Shown here: piece after piece, positions 1 through 10,975 of the stretch
How the letters are laid out: each line of letters opens with the position of its first letter
Numbering within the stretch: position 1 is the stretch's first letter
Origin: an uncultured Ignavibacteria bacterium
Lineage (GTDB): Bacteria; Bacteroidota; Ignavibacteria; Kapaibacteriales; Kapaibacteriaceae
Assembly: GCA_903939735.1 (NCBI GenBank)
Contig: CAJAIA010000021.1
Span: 1-34,038 of the forward strand
DNA: 34,038 nt
Direction: 5' to 3'
Notes under the pieces: model-generated
The model's input: only the letters and a program-made list of their open reading frames with translations
Told to the model about the DNA's origin: nothing
Databases searched by the model: none
Translations under genes and position numbers: made by a program

Positions 1-720
1 CATTGGGCGCACAGCGCCCGCGTGATCGACGAACACACCGTTGGCAGTTTGATACACAAACGCATCGCCCCATCCAATCACACCAGCAAGCACACCTTCG
101 ACATCGCGTCGTGTCCATGATGCAACGGGCATTGTTGCCGAGCCACGAATCACTTCGCATGTTGTGGCACCAGAGCTGCGATCGAGCAAGATCACAGAAT
201 CGCCGCACTGCTTGATCGTAAGTGCGCGTGTGTTCCGTGCCTGCGCCATAGGGATCGATCCGCGCTTATCACCGAACCTGTCGTACACATCAACCACCAT
301 CACGTCGTCTGGTCCGGTGGCCGAGAAGAGCACATAATCCCATGCACCGCACAGCAGACGTCCCTCGGGTTGAAACTGCACACTATCGATCCATTGCAGC
401 GATCCTTCCGCAGAACGGAAGAGCCACCACGACGTATCGCTCGCCGTAGCACGCTGTGCGGCTACCGTCACGCGCTCCCGTGTTGCCGCCACGATCGTTG
501 CAGGTTCGCAGCGATAGAGCATTGGCAATGGCTGCCAGAGGTCAAGGGACTTAGGATCCTGTCGATACACACTTGATTGGTCGACAAGCCACAGCGATCC
601 CTCTGCAGGAACAATCTGAAACCCGCTCGAGAATCCGGTCGTGATCGGCAGACGCTGCGGTGATTGTGCAAACGCATGCATCGATCCAAGCATGAGCACG
701 ATGATCAGCAGATGTCGCAT
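1..720 (-). CDS. Secreted protein of unknown function, 5' part only
   Basis: An open frame runs without a stop from an ATG at 720 to base 1, giving 240 residues, and continues off the left edge. It opens with a Sec signal peptide: MRH, then a hydrophobic stretch LLIIVLMLG, then a likely cleavage after AFA near residue 18. The mature part is rich in short beta-prone segments with recurrent Trp, Tyr and Asp (for example SLWLVDQ, WWLFRSAEG, WDYVLFSA). That suggests a beta-propeller-like or extracellular sensor fold, but I recognise no family. It lies in the same direction as rpoC and starts about 12 bases past the rpoC terminator, with no clear Shine-Dalgarno site. The C-terminus is unseen, so a T9SS sorting domain cannot be judged. 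Confidence 0.7.
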   Translation of the reverse strand, partial: MRHLLIIVLMLGSMHAFAQSPQRLPITTGFSSGFQIVPAEGSLWLVDQSSVYRQDPKSLDLWQPLPMLYRCEPATIVAATRERVTVAAQRATASDTSWWLFRSAEGSLQWIDSVQFQPEGRLLCGAWDYVLFSATGPDDVMVVDVYDRFGDKRGSIPMAQARNTRALTIKQCGDSVILLDRSSGATTCEVIRGSATMPVASWTRRDVEGVLAGVIGWGDAFVYQTANGVFVDHAGAVRPM

Positions 721-732
721 AGTGGATGTCCC

Positions 733-771
733 AGAAAAGAAAAGGGGCCTTCCAATATCGGAAAGCCCCTT
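733..771 (-). terminator. Rho-independent terminator after rpoC
   Basis: On the minus strand a 12-bp stem (arms 760-771 and 742-753, one G-U pair) closes a 6-base loop. It is followed directly by the T-rich run TTCTTTTCT (741-733). It lies 26 bases past the rpoC stop and marks the 3' end of the long operon. The start codon of the next gene at 720 is so close that this gene needs readthrough or a promoter overlapping the terminator. Confidence 0.9.
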
Positions 772-797
772 GAATGATCACATGATTGCGTTACTGC

Positions 798-3700
798 TTA
801 CGCGACAGTTGTACGCGTTGTCTTGCGTGCTGGACGCTTTGGCATCTCAGGCTCTGGCTCGACTGTTGGGATGATTGCTTCCGGACCAAAAATGTTGCCG
901 ACGTCCGACGCGACAAGCATTTCTTGGTAGGCGCGCAAACCAGTACCCGCAGGGATGAGCTGACCAAGAATGATGTTTTCCTTGAGACCAAGAAGACGAT
1001 CAACCTTTGCAGCAGCTGATGCATCAGCAAGCACACGCGTTGTCTCTTGGAACGACGCAGCTGAGAGCCACGATTCCGTTGTGAGCGACGCCTGTGTGAT
1101 ACCGAGGAGCAACGGCTCACCAATCGCAGGTTCGGCATTGCGACTCTTGATCGCAGCCTTTTCCTTCTTCTTGAGTTCGACGTTAATCTCGCGGACAATC
1201 TTCTTGTCGACGATCTGACCAAGCTTCAGCTTTGAATCGCCCTTATCTGTCACGACGACACAGTTGCGAAGACGCTCGTTTTCGTCGAGGAAGCGCAGAC
1301 GATCGACCTGATCGCCTTCGATGAATTGCGCATCACCAGAGTCCATGACACGAATCTTCTGAAGCATCTGACGAACAATCACTTCGATGTGCTTGTCGTT
1401 GATCTTCACACCCTGCATGCGGTACACTTCTTGGATTTCATTCACGAGGTACGCTTGTACTTCTGTGAGACCCTTGATGTGAAGAATGTCGTGCGGATTG
1501 ATTGCGCCTTCAGTGAGACGATCACCAGCGCGTACGAGGTCGCCCTCTTGCACCAGAACGTGACGTCCGATCGGCACACTGTACTCACGACGAAGCTCGC
1601 CGTCGAGCGACGTTGTTGAGATCACGCGTGAACCGCGCTTTGGCTTGTCAATTGCGATGATACCGTCGATCTCTGTAACCGCTGCTGGGGCTTGTGGTGC
1701 ACGTGCTTCGAAGAGTTCCGTAACACGTGGCAGACCGCCCGTAATGTCGCGGAGACGTCCCAGATCGCGTGGCATCTTTACAAGCTTTGCACCGATACCC
1801 ACAACTTCACCGTCGTCCACGACGATCTGTGCACGCGACGGGATGATGTACGACTGAATCGATACGCCATCTTCATCAACGATTTCGATCGCAGGGCTCT
1901 TTGTACGGTCACGTGAGTCGATCACGATCTTCGTTGTGTGACCTGTCTGCTCGTCAATTGCTTCCTTGAAGGTCAAGTTCGAAACGAGGTCGCGGTAGCG
2001 AACACGTCCGGCCTTTTCCGTGATGATCACGGAGTTGTAAGGATCCCAGTCGTAGAGCATGTCGCCCTTCTTCACTGGCTGACCATCAACGACCTTGAGT
2101 TCAGCACCGTACACGACATCGTACTTCGTGACAACGCGATTCGATCCTGGCTCGACGATGTTGATGACGCCAGCGCGAGAGACAACAACGTTGATGTCTT
2201 CTGCATCGCCAGGATACGTTACAACACGAATACCGTCGAACTGCACATTACCATCGAACTTGGCCATCACGGCGCTCTGCGACATCGACAACGACGCCGT
2301 ACCACCCGTGTGGAACGTACGGAGTGTCAGCTGCGTACCAGGCTCACCGATCGACTGCGATGCAATTGTGCCCACGGCTTCACCAGTGTCAACCATCTGG
2401 CCTGTAGCCATGTTACGACCGTAGCAACGGGCGCACACACCACGGCGTGATTCACACGTGAGAACCGAGCGGATCAATACTGCTTCGATTGGGCTGCGTT
2501 CGATATTCTCTGCAATCTCTTCATCAATGATGGTACCCTTAGCGCAGTACATCTCATTGGTGAGAGGATCGATGACGTCAACAAGTGACGTACGACCAAG
2601 AATGCGCTCCTTGAGTGGCTCCTTGACGTCTTCCCCATCCTTCAGTGCCTTCATTTCGACACCACGGATCGTTCCGCAATCATCATCGGAGATCACCACG
2701 TCCTGCGCAACGTCGTGGAGACGACGTGTCAGGTAACCAGCATCAGCCGTCTTGAGAGCTGTATCGGCAAGACCCTTACGAGCACCGTGCGTGGAGATGA
2801 AGTACTCAAGAATTGTCAGACCTTCTTTGAAGTTCGAGATGATCGGGTTTTCGATCAACTCGGCTGACGATGCGGCAGCAGTCTTCTGTGGCTTCGCCAT
2901 CAGACCACGCATACCGGCAAGCTGACGGATCTGTTCTTTCGAACCCCGGGCTTGCGAGTCAAGCATCATGAAGAAGGTATTGAAACCGTCCTTGTTCGCT
3001 GCGAGCTCGTTGTAGAGCTTGTCAGCAACCTTGTTTGTGGCTGTTGACCACGTATCGATGATCTTGTTGTAGCGCTCGCCTTCGGTGATCACACCAGAGT
3101 GGTAGTAATCTTCGATCTTGTCGACTTCTTTTTGCGCCTTGTCGATGATCACTGTCTTCTCATCTGGCACAACAACGTCGGCGATAGAAACCGAGAGACC
3201 ACCGCGCGTAGCTGTCTGGAAGCCGGCTTCCTTGAGCTTGTCGAGGAACTCCACTGTCTTTGCGAGACCTGCCTTGCGGAAACAATCTGCAATCACCTGA
3301 CGCAGACGCTTCTTGCCAAGCATTTCGTTCATGAAGCCCATCTCAACAGGCACGATCAAGTTGAAGATCACGCGACCAGCTGTTGTATCGACATACTGTC
3401 CGTTGAGACGCACCTTGATCTTGGCATGCATATCTACGCGGCCAGTGTTGTAGGCGATCACGACTTCTTCCGTGCTGGAGAAGTACTTGCCATCACCCTT
3501 CAGACCACTGCGTGCCTTCGTGAGATAGTACACACCCAAAACCATGTCCTGCGACGGAACAGCAATAGGCTCGCCGTTCTGCGTGTGCATGATGTTGTGC
3601 GCCGAAAGGATCAGGAGGAGTGCTTCAAGCTGTGCTTCGTGGCTCAGTGGCACGTGAACGGCCATCTGGTCACCGTCGAAGTCAGCATTGAACGCCGTTG

Positions 3701-5081
3701 TTACCAATGGGTGCAGCTGGATAGCCTTACCTTCGATGAGCTTCGGCTGGAACGCTTGGATACCCAGACGGTGGAGTGTCGGAGCACGGTTGAGAAGCAC
3801 CGGATGCCCGTCAATCACCGTGTCGAGAATATCCCACACCTCTGTTGTCTTCTTTTCGACCTGCTTCTTTGCGCTCTTCACTGTCTTGCAGTGACCGCGC
3901 TCGATCAGCTTGCGAATGATAAGGGGCTTGAACAGCTCAACAGCCATGTCCTTTGGAAGACCGCATTCGTAGAGCTTGAGTTCCGGACCCACAACGATAA
4001 CCGAACGGCCAGAGTAATCGACGCGCTTACCGAGAAGGTTCTGACGGAAGCGGCCTGTCTTACCCTTGAGCGTATCTGCAAGCGACTTCAGAGCGCGCTG
4101 CGATTCGCTGCGAACAGCACGACGTGAGTTGTCGAACAATGCGTCGACAGCTTCCTGCAACATGCGCTTCTCGTTGCGCAAGATCACTTCCGGCGCCTTG
4201 ATATCGATCAGGCGCTTGAGGCGATTGTTGCGAATGATCACGCGACGGTACAAGTCGTTCAAGTCGGATGTCGCGAAACGACCACCCTCGAGTGGCACCA
4301 GCGGACGAAGGTCCGGTGGGATCACTGGGATGATGTCGAGCACCATCCACTCGGGACGGTTCGGCTCCTTGGTCTCGTTTGTGCGGAATGCATCAAGGAT
4401 GCGCAGACGCTTCAGGACATCAGCCTTCTTCGCTTGCGACATGTCTTCCTTGGCCACTTCGCGCAGCTTGTAGTACTCTTCGTCAGCATCAACACGACGC
4501 AGGAGTTCCTTCACAGCTTCACCACCGATGAGGGCGATGAACTTGCGAGGATCGTCGTCGTCCATGTTGCGCTCTTCAGGACGCAGGTTGGCAAGCACCT
4601 CAAGGTACTGCTCTTCTGTAAGCAAGTCCTTCGGCTGCAGACCTGTCGAACCTGGTTGAACAACCACGTACGATTCGTAGTACACGATGCGTTCGACATC
4701 CTTTGTAGGCATGCCAATCACACCGGAGATCTTGCTCGGAAGCGAACGAAGGAACCAAATGTGCACAACTGGCACGGCAAGCATGATGTGACCCATGCGC
4801 TCGCGGCGAACGCTCTTTTGCGTTACTTCCACGCCGCAACGGTCGCATACGATGCCCTTGTAGCGAATGCGCTTGTACTTACCACAGGCGCATTCCCAGT
4901 CGCGAATTGGTCCGAAGATCTTTTCGCAGAACAAGCCGTCCTTTTCAGGACGGAACGAACGGTAGTTGATCGTCTCAGGCTTGGTGACCTCACCATGAGA
5001 GCGATTGAGAATGTCATCCGGCGAGGCAATGCGGATCGTAATCTGCGAATAGCCACGCTTTGGGATGTTATGGAACTGCAT
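798..5081 (-). CDS. rpoC: DNA-directed RNA polymerase subunit beta'
   Basis: This is the largest core RNA polymerase subunit and forms the active site with RpoB. The 1427-residue length fits the family in Bacteroidota. The N-terminal zinc site has Cys64, Cys66, Cys79 and Cys82. The catalytic magnesium loop NADFDGD lies at residues 465-471, with Asp467, Asp469 and Asp471 as ligands. The second zinc site uses a Cys near residue 801 (DDDCGTIRG) and the cluster [11 protein letters not shown] near 876. The bridge-helix and trigger-loop region [13 protein letters not shown] is intact. The start ATG at 5081 has GGAG about six bases upstream. It follows rpoB by 52 bases in the same operon and is ended by the terminator at 733-771. 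Confidence 0.99.
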   Translation of the reverse strand: MQFHNIPKRGYSQITIRIASPDDILNRSHGEVTKPETINYRSFRPEKDGLFCEKIFGPIRDWECACGKYKRIRYKGIVCDRCGVEVTQKSVRRERMGHIMLAVPVVHIWFLRSLPSKISGVIGMPTKDVERIVYYESYVVVQPGSTGLQPKDLLTEEQYLEVLANLRPEERNMDDDDPRKFIALIGGEAVKELLRRVDADEEYYKLREVAKEDMSQAKKADVLKRLRILDAFRTNETKEPNRPEWMVLDIIPVIPPDLRPLVPLEGGRFATSDLNDLYRRVIIRNNRLKRLIDIKAPEVILRNEKRMLQEAVDALFDNSRRAVRSESQRALKSLADTLKGKTGRFRQNLLGKRVDYSGRSVIVVGPELKLYECGLPKDMAVELFKPLIIRKLIERGHCKTVKSAKKQVEKKTTEVWDILDTVIDGHPVLLNRAPTLHRLGIQAFQPKLIEGKAIQLHPLVTTAFNADFDGDQMAVHVPLSHEAQLEALLLILSAHNIMHTQNGEPIAVPSQDMVLGVYYLTKARSGLKGDGKYFSSTEEVVIAYNTGRVDMHAKIKVRLNGQYVDTTAGRVIFNLIVPVEMGFMNEMLGKKRLRQVIADCFRKAGLAKTVEFLDKLKEAGFQTATRGGLSVSIADVVVPDEKTVIIDKAQKEVDKIEDYYHSGVITEGERYNKIIDTWSTATNKVADKLYNELAANKDGFNTFFMMLDSQARGSKEQIRQLAGMRGLMAKPQKTAAASSAELIENPIISNFKEGLTILEYFISTHGARKGLADTALKTADAGYLTRRLHDVAQDVVISDDDCGTIRGVEMKALKDGEDVKEPLKERILGRTSLVDVIDPLTNEMYCAKGTIIDEEIAENIERSPIEAVLIRSVLTCESRRGVCARCYGRNMATGQMVDTGEAVGTIASQSIGEPGTQLTLRTFHTGGTASLSMSQSAVMAKFDGNVQFDGIRVVTYPGDAEDINVVVSRAGVINIVEPGSNRVVTKYDVVYGAELKVVDGQPVKKGDMLYDWDPYNSVIITEKAGRVRYRDLVSNLTFKEAIDEQTGHTTKIVIDSRDRTKSPAIEIVDEDGVSIQSYIIPSRAQIVVDDGEVVGIGAKLVKMPRDLGRLRDITGGLPRVTELFEARAPQAPAAVTEIDGIIAIDKPKRGSRVISTTSLDGELRREYSVPIGRHVLVQEGDLVRAGDRLTEGAINPHDILHIKGLTEVQAYLVNEIQEVYRMQGVKINDKHIEVIVRQMLQKIRVMDSGDAQFIEGDQVDRLRFLDENERLRNCVVVTDKGDSKLKLGQIVDKKIVREINVELKKKEKAAIKSRNAEPAIGEPLLLGITQASLTTESWLSAASFQETTRVLADASAAAKVDRLLGLKENIILGQLIPAGTGLRAYQEMLVASDVGNIFGPEAIIPTVEPEPEMPKRPARKTTRTTVA

Positions 5082-5133
5082 CGTAACTCCGACGGTAAAT
5101 TCCTAGTTCAGTTGGACACGGACATCATGCTCG

Positions 5134-8100
5134 TTAGTCGAGCTTGACATCCAGACACAGACCCTGAAGCTCACGAACGAGCACGTTGAACGACTCCGGA
5201 ATACCCGGATTTGGCAGGTTCTCACCCTTAACGAGCGACTCGTACATCTTTGCACGACCCTGCACATCGTCAGACTTCAACGTGAGCATTTCTTGAAGCG
5301 TGTGCGCCGCGCCATAGGCCTCGAGCGCCCACACTTCCATTTCCCCGAGACGCTGACCACCGAATTGGGCCTTACCGCCAAGAGGTTGTTGTGTAATGAG
5401 CGAGTATGGTCCGATCGAACGTGCGTGAATCTTGTCTTCCACAAGGTGGCTCAGCTTCATCATGTAGATGATACCGATCGTCACTTCGTTCTGGAAGGCT
5501 TCACCAGTGCGACCATCGTACAACACCGTCTTACCTGTGCGAGGCAGACCAGCTTGTTCGAGGTAGTCACCAACCTGATTCCACGACGCACCATCGAAGA
5601 TCGGTGTTGCGAAGTGCACGCCAAGCTTGCGAGCAGCCCAACCAAGAGCTGTTTCGTAAAGCTGACCAAGATTCATACGTGAAGGCACGCCCAGCGGGTT
5701 GAGTACGATGTCAACCGGAGCGCCATCAGGCAAGAACGGCATGTCTTCGATCGGAACGATCTTCGACACGATACCCTTGTTACCGTGACGTCCAGCCATC
5801 TTATCACCCACTTGCAGCTTGCGCTTCTTGGCAACATAGACCTTCGCCATCTGCAGGATACCTGGCTGAAGTTCATCACCGGCAGCAATCTTGTTGCGCT
5901 CGATGCGACCATCAGTCATGATCTCGTTGCGGCGTGCTTCGTAGTTGCTCAGGAGCGTGCGAACAAGCTTCATCGTCTTCTTCTCAGCTACCCAGTCGTG
6001 TTCAACGGATACTGATGATGGGATGAATGCGCCTGCTTCAAACTTTGTGAGCATTTCCTTCGCAGACAGCTTCGTGCCGCTGCGGAAGACTGTTGTGTCG
6101 TTTGTTGACTTCACGCCAAGCGATGTTTCGCCTTCGAGAAGCTGTCCAAGACGCTCGATGCAGTCGAGATCCAACGCGCGCAGAGCTTGTTGCTCACGCT
6201 TCGTGATCAGATCTTGACGCTTCTTCTCTTCAAGGCGGAACTCGCTGTCGGATGTGAGAACACGACGCGCAAAGAGCTTCGTGTTGATCACTGTTCCCTT
6301 GAGTCCAGGAGGTGCCTTGAGGGACACATCCTTCACATCGCCGGCCTTGTCGCCGAAGATGGCACGGAGGAGCTTTTCTTCCGGTGTTGGATCTGTTTCG
6401 CCCTTCGGCGTGATCTTACCGATAAGGATGTCGCCTTCGCGAATCTTCGCGCCAACGCGAACGATACCGCGATCGTCGAGATCCTTTGTAGCCTCTTCCG
6501 AGACGTTCGGGATTTCACGAGTGAATTCTTCTTCGCCGCGCTTTGTATCGCGCACTTGAAGCGTGTACTCTTCGATGTGGATCGATGTAAAGACGTCTTC
6601 AGCAACCATGCGCTCGCTGATGACAATAGCATCTTCGAAGTTGTATCCACGCCATGGCATGAAGGCAACCATCACGTTACGGCCGAGCGCGAGCTCGCCC
6701 ATATCGGTTGACGCACCATCGATCAGTGGCTGCCCCTTCTTCACACGCTGTCCAGCGTGCACGATTGGGTGCTGATTGATGCATGTGTCTTGGTTCGTGC
6801 GGTAGAACTTCTGAAGGTTGTACGTCATCGTACGATCGTTGTGGAACGACACAAGCTTCTCGTCGCCGGTACGCTTGTCGTCGTACTTCACACGCACGTA
6901 GTCTGCGCATACGTATTCAACCACACCGTCATCCTCAGCCAGCACGAGTGCACGGGAATCACGCGCAACGCGCGCTTCCATGCCCGTACCAACAACAGGC
7001 GCTTCTGGACGAAGCAATGGAACGCCTTGGCGTTGCATGTTCGAACCCATGAGCGCACGGTTCGCATCATCGTGCTCAAGGAATGGAATCAACGCAGCAG
7101 CGGCTGACGTAATCTGGTCGGTCGACACTTCCATGTAGTGCACTTCTGTTGGGTGCACAACCTTGTAGTCGCCGCTCAAACGCGCCTTGACTGTTTCGCC
7201 GATGATCTTACCCTTCTTATCGACAGCTGTCGATGCAGGGATAATGATCATTCCTTCTTCCTTATCGGCTGGAAGGAACTCTGTTTCTTCTGTTACAACA
7301 CCGTTGACAACCTTGCGGTATGGTGTTTCGATGAAGCCGAACTTGTTCACGCGTGCATGGATAGCAAGCGATGAGATCAGACCGATGTTCGGACCTTCAG
7401 GCGTTTCGATCGGACAAAGACGACCGTAGTGTGTGTAGTGAACGTCACGAACCTCGAAGCCAGCGCGTTCACGCGTCAGACCACCAGGTCCGAGTGCCGA
7501 TGTACGGCGCTTGTGCGTGATTTCCGACAGTGGATTCGTTTGATCCATGAACTGCGACAGCTGATTTGTTCCGAAGAACTGATTGATCACGCTCGTAATT
7601 GTACGTGCGTTTACCAATTCGCTCGGTGTGATGTTCTCGCTGTCACGAACGCTCAAGCGCTCCTTAATCGTACGCGCCATGCGTGTAAGGCCAAGGTTGA
7701 ACGTTGCTTCAAGCTGCTCGCCGACTGTACGCACGCGACGGTTCGACAAGTGGTCGATATCGTCAACAGGGACCTTCGCATCGCGAACGTCGATGAGGTA
7801 CTTCACGATCGATACGATGTCATCCACCGTCAGCGTTGTGACGTCGAGTGGCACCGTCATGTTGAGCTTCTCGTTGATACGATAACGTCCAACAACACCG
7901 AGATCGTAGCGCTTCGGATTGAAGAACAACTTCTCGAGCAAGCCCCATGCTGTGTCGAGATCCGGCGGATCACTTGAACGCAGCTGGCGATAGATCGTCT
8001 CAAGAGCATCTTCGCGTGTACGCGATGTGTCCTTGGCGAGTGTCTTTGCGATGATCGGCTCGTCGTTGGTGCTCTCGTACTTGTAGATACGGATCGAGTC

Positions 8101-8961
8101 TACTTCAGCTGTCTTCAGACGCTTGAGCAGATCTTCGTCAACGATGAGGTCGCGCTGTGCGACGATTTCGCCCGTCGCCATATCCACCGCATCTGCAGCG
8201 ATACGACGTCCGAGGTACTCGTCTGTAAGGTGCACGAGCGGGATGTCGTACGTCAAGTCGAAGAGGTTCAACAAATCTTCGTCGCTGCTATAGCCAAGCG
8301 CGCGCAGAAGCGTTGTTACCGGGAACTTCTTCTTCCGATCGATGTACGCATACATCACATCGTGGATGTCCGTTGTGAACTCCACCCATGATCCCTTGAA
8401 TGGGATGATACGAGCAGAGAAGATCTTCGTGCCGTTCGGGTGCACTGCTTCATCGAAGAAGCAGCCAGGCGAACGGTGAAGCTGCGCAACAACAACGCGT
8501 TCAGCACCGTTGATGATGAACGTGCCGCGTGGCGTCATTGCTGGGATTTGTCCGAGGTAGACCTCTTGGTCGATTGCCTCGATGTAATCCTCCGAACTTG
8601 GGTCGGCCTTTGATGAAAGACGAAGCTTCGCTTTCAGCGTCTTGGCGTACGTGAGTTCGCGTTCGCGACATTCTTCCTCGGAATACTTCGGCTTTTCGAC
8701 GATGTACTCGAGGAAACTCAGTTCGTAGACGCCCGAATTGTCTTCAATCGGGAAGTTGCTTTCGAATGCGCGCTGCAATCCGATAAAGCGGCGTTCCAAA
8801 CCTGGAACGTCTTCCTGATGGAAGTCGTGAAACGAATCGATCTGAATGCCAAGGAGGTCTGGGTACGTGTCTTCCGTCTCGATCTGTCCGAACGAGATAC
8901 GCTCGCGGAGACGAGGAAGCGGAAGCTGGTACAGCGACGTGTCCAGGGTTGATCCATTCAT
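5134..8961 (-). CDS. rpoB: DNA-directed RNA polymerase subunit beta
   Basis: This is the core RNA polymerase subunit that forms the other jaw of the catalytic cleft. I chose the ATG at 8961 (1275 residues) because GGGAG lies eight bases upstream and about 34 residues then precede the conserved YPDLLGIQIDSF. An in-frame TTG at 9042 would add 27 residues but lacks a spaced Shine-Dalgarno site. Family landmarks include GAERVVVAQLHRSPG near the N-terminus and SQFMDQ through ITHKRRTSALGP in the rifampicin pocket. The residues equivalent to E. coli Asp516, His526, Arg529 and Ser531 are Asp473, His483, Arg486 and Ser488, all the sensitive type. A 180-base leader with a strong hairpin separates it from rplL. 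Confidence 0.98.
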   Translation of the reverse strand: MNGSTLDTSLYQLPLPRLRERISFGQIETEDTYPDLLGIQIDSFHDFHQEDVPGLERRFIGLQRAFESNFPIEDNSGVYELSFLEYIVEKPKYSEEECRERELTYAKTLKAKLRLSSKADPSSEDYIEAIDQEVYLGQIPAMTPRGTFIINGAERVVVAQLHRSPGCFFDEAVHPNGTKIFSARIIPFKGSWVEFTTDIHDVMYAYIDRKKKFPVTTLLRALGYSSDEDLLNLFDLTYDIPLVHLTDEYLGRRIAADAVDMATGEIVAQRDLIVDEDLLKRLKTAEVDSIRIYKYESTNDEPIIAKTLAKDTSRTREDALETIYRQLRSSDPPDLDTAWGLLEKLFFNPKRYDLGVVGRYRINEKLNMTVPLDVTTLTVDDIVSIVKYLIDVRDAKVPVDDIDHLSNRRVRTVGEQLEATFNLGLTRMARTIKERLSVRDSENITPSELVNARTITSVINQFFGTNQLSQFMDQTNPLSEITHKRRTSALGPGGLTRERAGFEVRDVHYTHYGRLCPIETPEGPNIGLISSLAIHARVNKFGFIETPYRKVVNGVVTEETEFLPADKEEGMIIIPASTAVDKKGKIIGETVKARLSGDYKVVHPTEVHYMEVSTDQITSAAAALIPFLEHDDANRALMGSNMQRQGVPLLRPEAPVVGTGMEARVARDSRALVLAEDDGVVEYVCADYVRVKYDDKRTGDEKLVSFHNDRTMTYNLQKFYRTNQDTCINQHPIVHAGQRVKKGQPLIDGASTDMGELALGRNVMVAFMPWRGYNFEDAIVISERMVAEDVFTSIHIEEYTLQVRDTKRGEEEFTREIPNVSEEATKDLDDRGIVRVGAKIREGDILIGKITPKGETDPTPEEKLLRAIFGDKAGDVKDVSLKAPPGLKGTVINTKLFARRVLTSDSEFRLEEKKRQDLITKREQQALRALDLDCIERLGQLLEGETSLGVKSTNDTTVFRSGTKLSAKEMLTKFEAGAFIPSSVSVEHDWVAEKKTMKLVRTLLSNYEARRNEIMTDGRIERNKIAAGDELQPGILQMAKVYVAKKRKLQVGDKMAGRHGNKGIVSKIVPIEDMPFLPDGAPVDIVLNPLGVPSRMNLGQLYETALGWAARKLGVHFATPIFDGASWNQVGDYLEQAGLPRTGKTVLYDGRTGEAFQNEVTIGIIYMMKLSHLVEDKIHARSIGPYSLITQQPLGGKAQFGGQRLGEMEVWALEAYGAAHTLQEMLTLKSDDVQGRAKMYESLVKGENLPNPGIPESFNVLVRELQGLCLDVKLD

Positions 8962-9084
8962 GGAGGGAGCTCCCGAATGCTTGAGAAAAGTAGAACCTGT
9001 CGGTCGGCGATTGCCGTAAACAACACGATTGACCAAGGTCAATCACCGTTCGACAGGCCCTTGTGAGGGTAGATGTCTTAAGAC

Positions 9085-9126
9085 AACAACGCCCGAGACG
9101 GCACAGAAGGCCATCTCGGGGCTGTT
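9085..9126 (-). promoter_or_regulatory. rplL-rpoB intergenic hairpin (attenuator or RNase processing site candidate)
   Basis: Within the leader between rplL and rpoB the minus strand can form a 17-bp stem. The arms are 9110-9126 and 9085-9102, with two G-U pairs, one bulged base and a 7-base loop. What follows is T-rich (GTTGTTGTCTT) but not a true poly-T tract. It runs straight into the perfect 12-base palindrome TGTCTTAAGACA at 9074-9085. In E. coli the same gap holds a partial terminator and an RNase III site that set the ratio of L7/L12 to RNA polymerase. An equivalent role here is inference from position and shape. Confidence 0.65.
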
Positions 9127-9141
9127 AAACTGTCTTGCTGA

Positions 9142-9519
9142 TTACTTGAGTGTAACCTTCGCGCCTGCTTCTTCGAGCTTCTTCTTGAGCGCTTCGGCAT
9201 CTGCCTTTGGAGCAGCTTCCTTAACGAGCTTTGGTGCGCCTTCAACGAGATCCTTAGCTTCCTTGAGGCCAAGACCTGTGATTTCGCGAACGACCTTGAT
9301 GACGTTCAGCTTCTGTGCACCACCGTCTGTGAGTTCAACGTCGAACTCTGTCTTTTCTTCAGCTGCTGCACCAGCTGCTGCACCAGGTGCTGCGGCCATC
9401 ATCATTGGAGCTGCTGCTGTTACACCGAACTTGTCTTCGAGCGCCTTCTTGAGGTCAGCTGCTTCGACGAGTGTAAGGTTACCAATCTTTTCTACGAGTT
9501 CTTCTACGATTGCCGACAT
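9142..9519 (-). CDS. rplL: 50S ribosomal protein L7/L12
   Basis: This is the stalk protein that recruits translation factors; dimers bind the L10 C-terminus. The 125 residues show the expected order: an N-terminal dimerisation helix ([16 protein letters not shown]), an Ala/Met/Gly-rich hinge (residues about 36-57) and the globular C-terminal domain with [21 protein letters not shown] chose the ATG at 9519 because GGAG lies seven bases upstream. A GTG four codons earlier (9531) overlaps that site and is less likely. It follows rplJ by about 44 bases. Confidence 0.97.
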   Translation of the reverse strand: MSAIVEELVEKIGNLTLVEAADLKKALEDKFGVTAAAPMMMAAAPGAAAGAAAEEKTEFDVELTDGGAQKLNVIKVVREITGLGLKEAKDLVEGAPKLVKEAAPKADAEALKKKLEEAGAKVTLK

Positions 9520-9563
9520 GTGATTCTCCACGGAAAAATGTTCAATGAATTGTGAGAAGGCGC

Positions 9564-10088
9564 TTATGCAGCCTTCTTCTTGGCGACCTCTTCAACGAGC
9601 GAAGCAACATCGCGCATGACGGCATTGATGCTACCCACGATACCCGAGATTGGGGCGTGGATGCTGCCGATCATACCAGCGATCATGTCTTCACGTGTTG
9701 GGAGCTCGGAAACCTGCTTGAGTTGCGATGCTTCGAACACCATGCCTTCGACAAACGCCAGCTTGAGCTTTGGCTTTTCGCCCTTCTCAAAAAACTGACG
9801 GATGATCTTAGCAGGTGCTACCGGATCGGAACCACCGAAGATGACTGCTGTTTGACCTGCCAGCTTTGATTCCTCGAATTCGTAGCCACCGACTTCTGCA
9901 AGTGCGCGAAGGATGAGGGTGTTCTTTGCCACCTTCATCGTTACGCCCTTTTGACGGAGTTCGTTGCGAAACGCTTGATCCGTTGCAACCGTCATGCCGG
10001 TGAAATCCACGAAGTAGAGGCTCGAAGCGCCCTGGAGGTGTTCTACCAGGTCAGCAACAACGGCCGTCTTTTGCTCTTTCGTGATCAT
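9564..10088 (-). CDS. rplJ: 50S ribosomal protein L10
   Basis: L10 anchors the L7/L12 dimers to 23S rRNA at the base of the stalk. The 174-residue length fits the family. The N-terminal RNA-binding domain shows [24 protein letters not shown] and a Lys/Asn-rich [12 protein letters not shown]. The C-terminal helix that carries L7/L12 follows and ends in a basic KKKAA tail. The start ATG at 10088 has AGGAT about five bases upstream. The leader before it holds a long conserved-looking hairpin typical of L10 autoregulation. Confidence 0.97.
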   Translation of the reverse strand: MITKEQKTAVVADLVEHLQGASSLYFVDFTGMTVATDQAFRNELRQKGVTMKVAKNTLILRALAEVGGYEFEESKLAGQTAVIFGGSDPVAPAKIIRQFFEKGEKPKLKLAFVEGMVFEASQLKQVSELPTREDMIAGMIGSIHAPISGIVGSINAVMRDVASLVEEVAKKKAA

Positions 10089-10109
10089 AAATCCTGTTGA
10101 TTAATGGTT

Positions 10110-10161
10110 CGTGGTCGATTCAACATATCCGAAGACATGTTAGAAGCTTGAATCACCCACG
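10110..10161 (-). promoter_or_regulatory. Candidate L10 leader (ribosomal protein autoregulatory hairpin)
   Basis: In the rplA-rplJ gap the minus strand folds into one long hairpin. The outer helix pairs CGTGG (10157-10161) with CCACG (10110-10114). A tandem G-A/T-G step follows, then GATTC pairs with GAATC. An 8-base one-sided internal loop (10142-10149) comes next, then an 8-bp helix capped by a cUUCGg tetraloop (10130-10133). A basal helix, an asymmetric internal loop and an apical helix just before rplJ match the known L10-leader layout, where a kink-turn binds the L10-L12 complex. I derived the pairing by hand; the family assignment is inference. Confidence 0.65.
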
Positions 10162-10181
10162 GTGCGTAATAGTCGTGTGAA

Positions 10182-10880
10182 TTATTGGTCTGCGCCCATT
10201 GAGTGTTCGTCGACACGAACGCTCGGACCCATTGTTGAGCTGAACGAGATGCTCTTGACGTAACGACCCTTCGACGAAGCTGGCTTAGCACGAAGTACTG
10301 TACCAACGAACATCGCGACGTTCTCCGACAACTTTGCAGCGTCGAATGAGCACTTGCCCACCGATGCATGAATGTTGCCAGCCTTGTCAACGCGGAACTC
10401 GATCTTACCAGCCTTGACTTCTGCAACGGCCTTGGCAACGTCAAACGTTACCGTGCCGCTCTTTGGATTCGGCATCAAACCGCGAGGTCCGAGAACGCGA
10501 CCAAGCTTACCGACTTCACCCATCACGTCTGGAGTAGCGATGATGATGTCGATGTCTGCCCAGCCACCTTGCAACTTCTCAATGTAGTCTGCAAAGCCTG
10601 CGTGATCCGCACCTGCATCGAGTGCTTCCTTGTCCTTTGGCGACTTTGCAATCACCAGAACACGAACACTGCGACCTGTACCGTGCGGGAGTGCAACCGT
10701 ACCACGAACAAGCTGATCAGCCTTGCGCGGATCAACACCGAGGTTCATTGCAACTTCGAACGACTCGTCGAACTTGGCTGTGGCGTTTGTCTTAACGAGC
10801 TCGACAGCCTTCTTGAATTCATAGGTCAGCGCGCGATCAAACGACGCGGCTGCCTTCTTGTAACGCTTCCCTTGTGCCAT
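10182..10880 (-). CDS. rplA: 50S ribosomal protein L1
   Basis: L1 forms the mobile L1 stalk on 23S rRNA that helps release deacylated tRNA, and in many bacteria it also represses its own operon. The 232 residues fit the family. The signature region includes [37 protein letters not shown] and NPKSGTVT. The ATG at 10880 ([10 protein letters not shown]) is chosen because AGGA lies eight bases upstream and the family starts here. An upstream in-frame start at 10934 would add 18 non-conserved residues. It follows rplK by 95 bases. Confidence 0.97.
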   Translation of the reverse strand: MAQGKRYKKAAASFDRALTYEFKKAVELVKTNATAKFDESFEVAMNLGVDPRKADQLVRGTVALPHGTGRSVRVLVIAKSPKDKEALDAGADHAGFADYIEKLQGGWADIDIIIATPDVMGEVGKLGRVLGPRGLMPNPKSGTVTFDVAKAVAEVKAGKIEFRVDKAGNIHASVGKCSFDAAKLSENVAMFVGTVLRAKPASSKGRYVKSISFSSTMGPSVRVDEHSMGADQ

Positions 10881-10975
10881 GGAAGTAGTCCTTGTGTGTT
10901 GTGCGAGCGGCCGTTCAGTGCGAACAGCCTCCAACAGTTGAAAGATGAAGTTCTAGGTAATAGAGCGTGGCGGCC

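Noticed and set aside
3099-4127. A 342-residue open frame on the plus strand inside rpoC.
   Set aside because: It is antisense to a highly conserved part of rpoC, has no recognisable domain, and reflects codon bias on the real strand.
8962-9042. A TTG start extending RpoB by 27 residues.
   Set aside because: The codon lacks a spaced Shine-Dalgarno site, while the ATG at 8961 has GGGAG at eight bases. It is kept only as an alternative.
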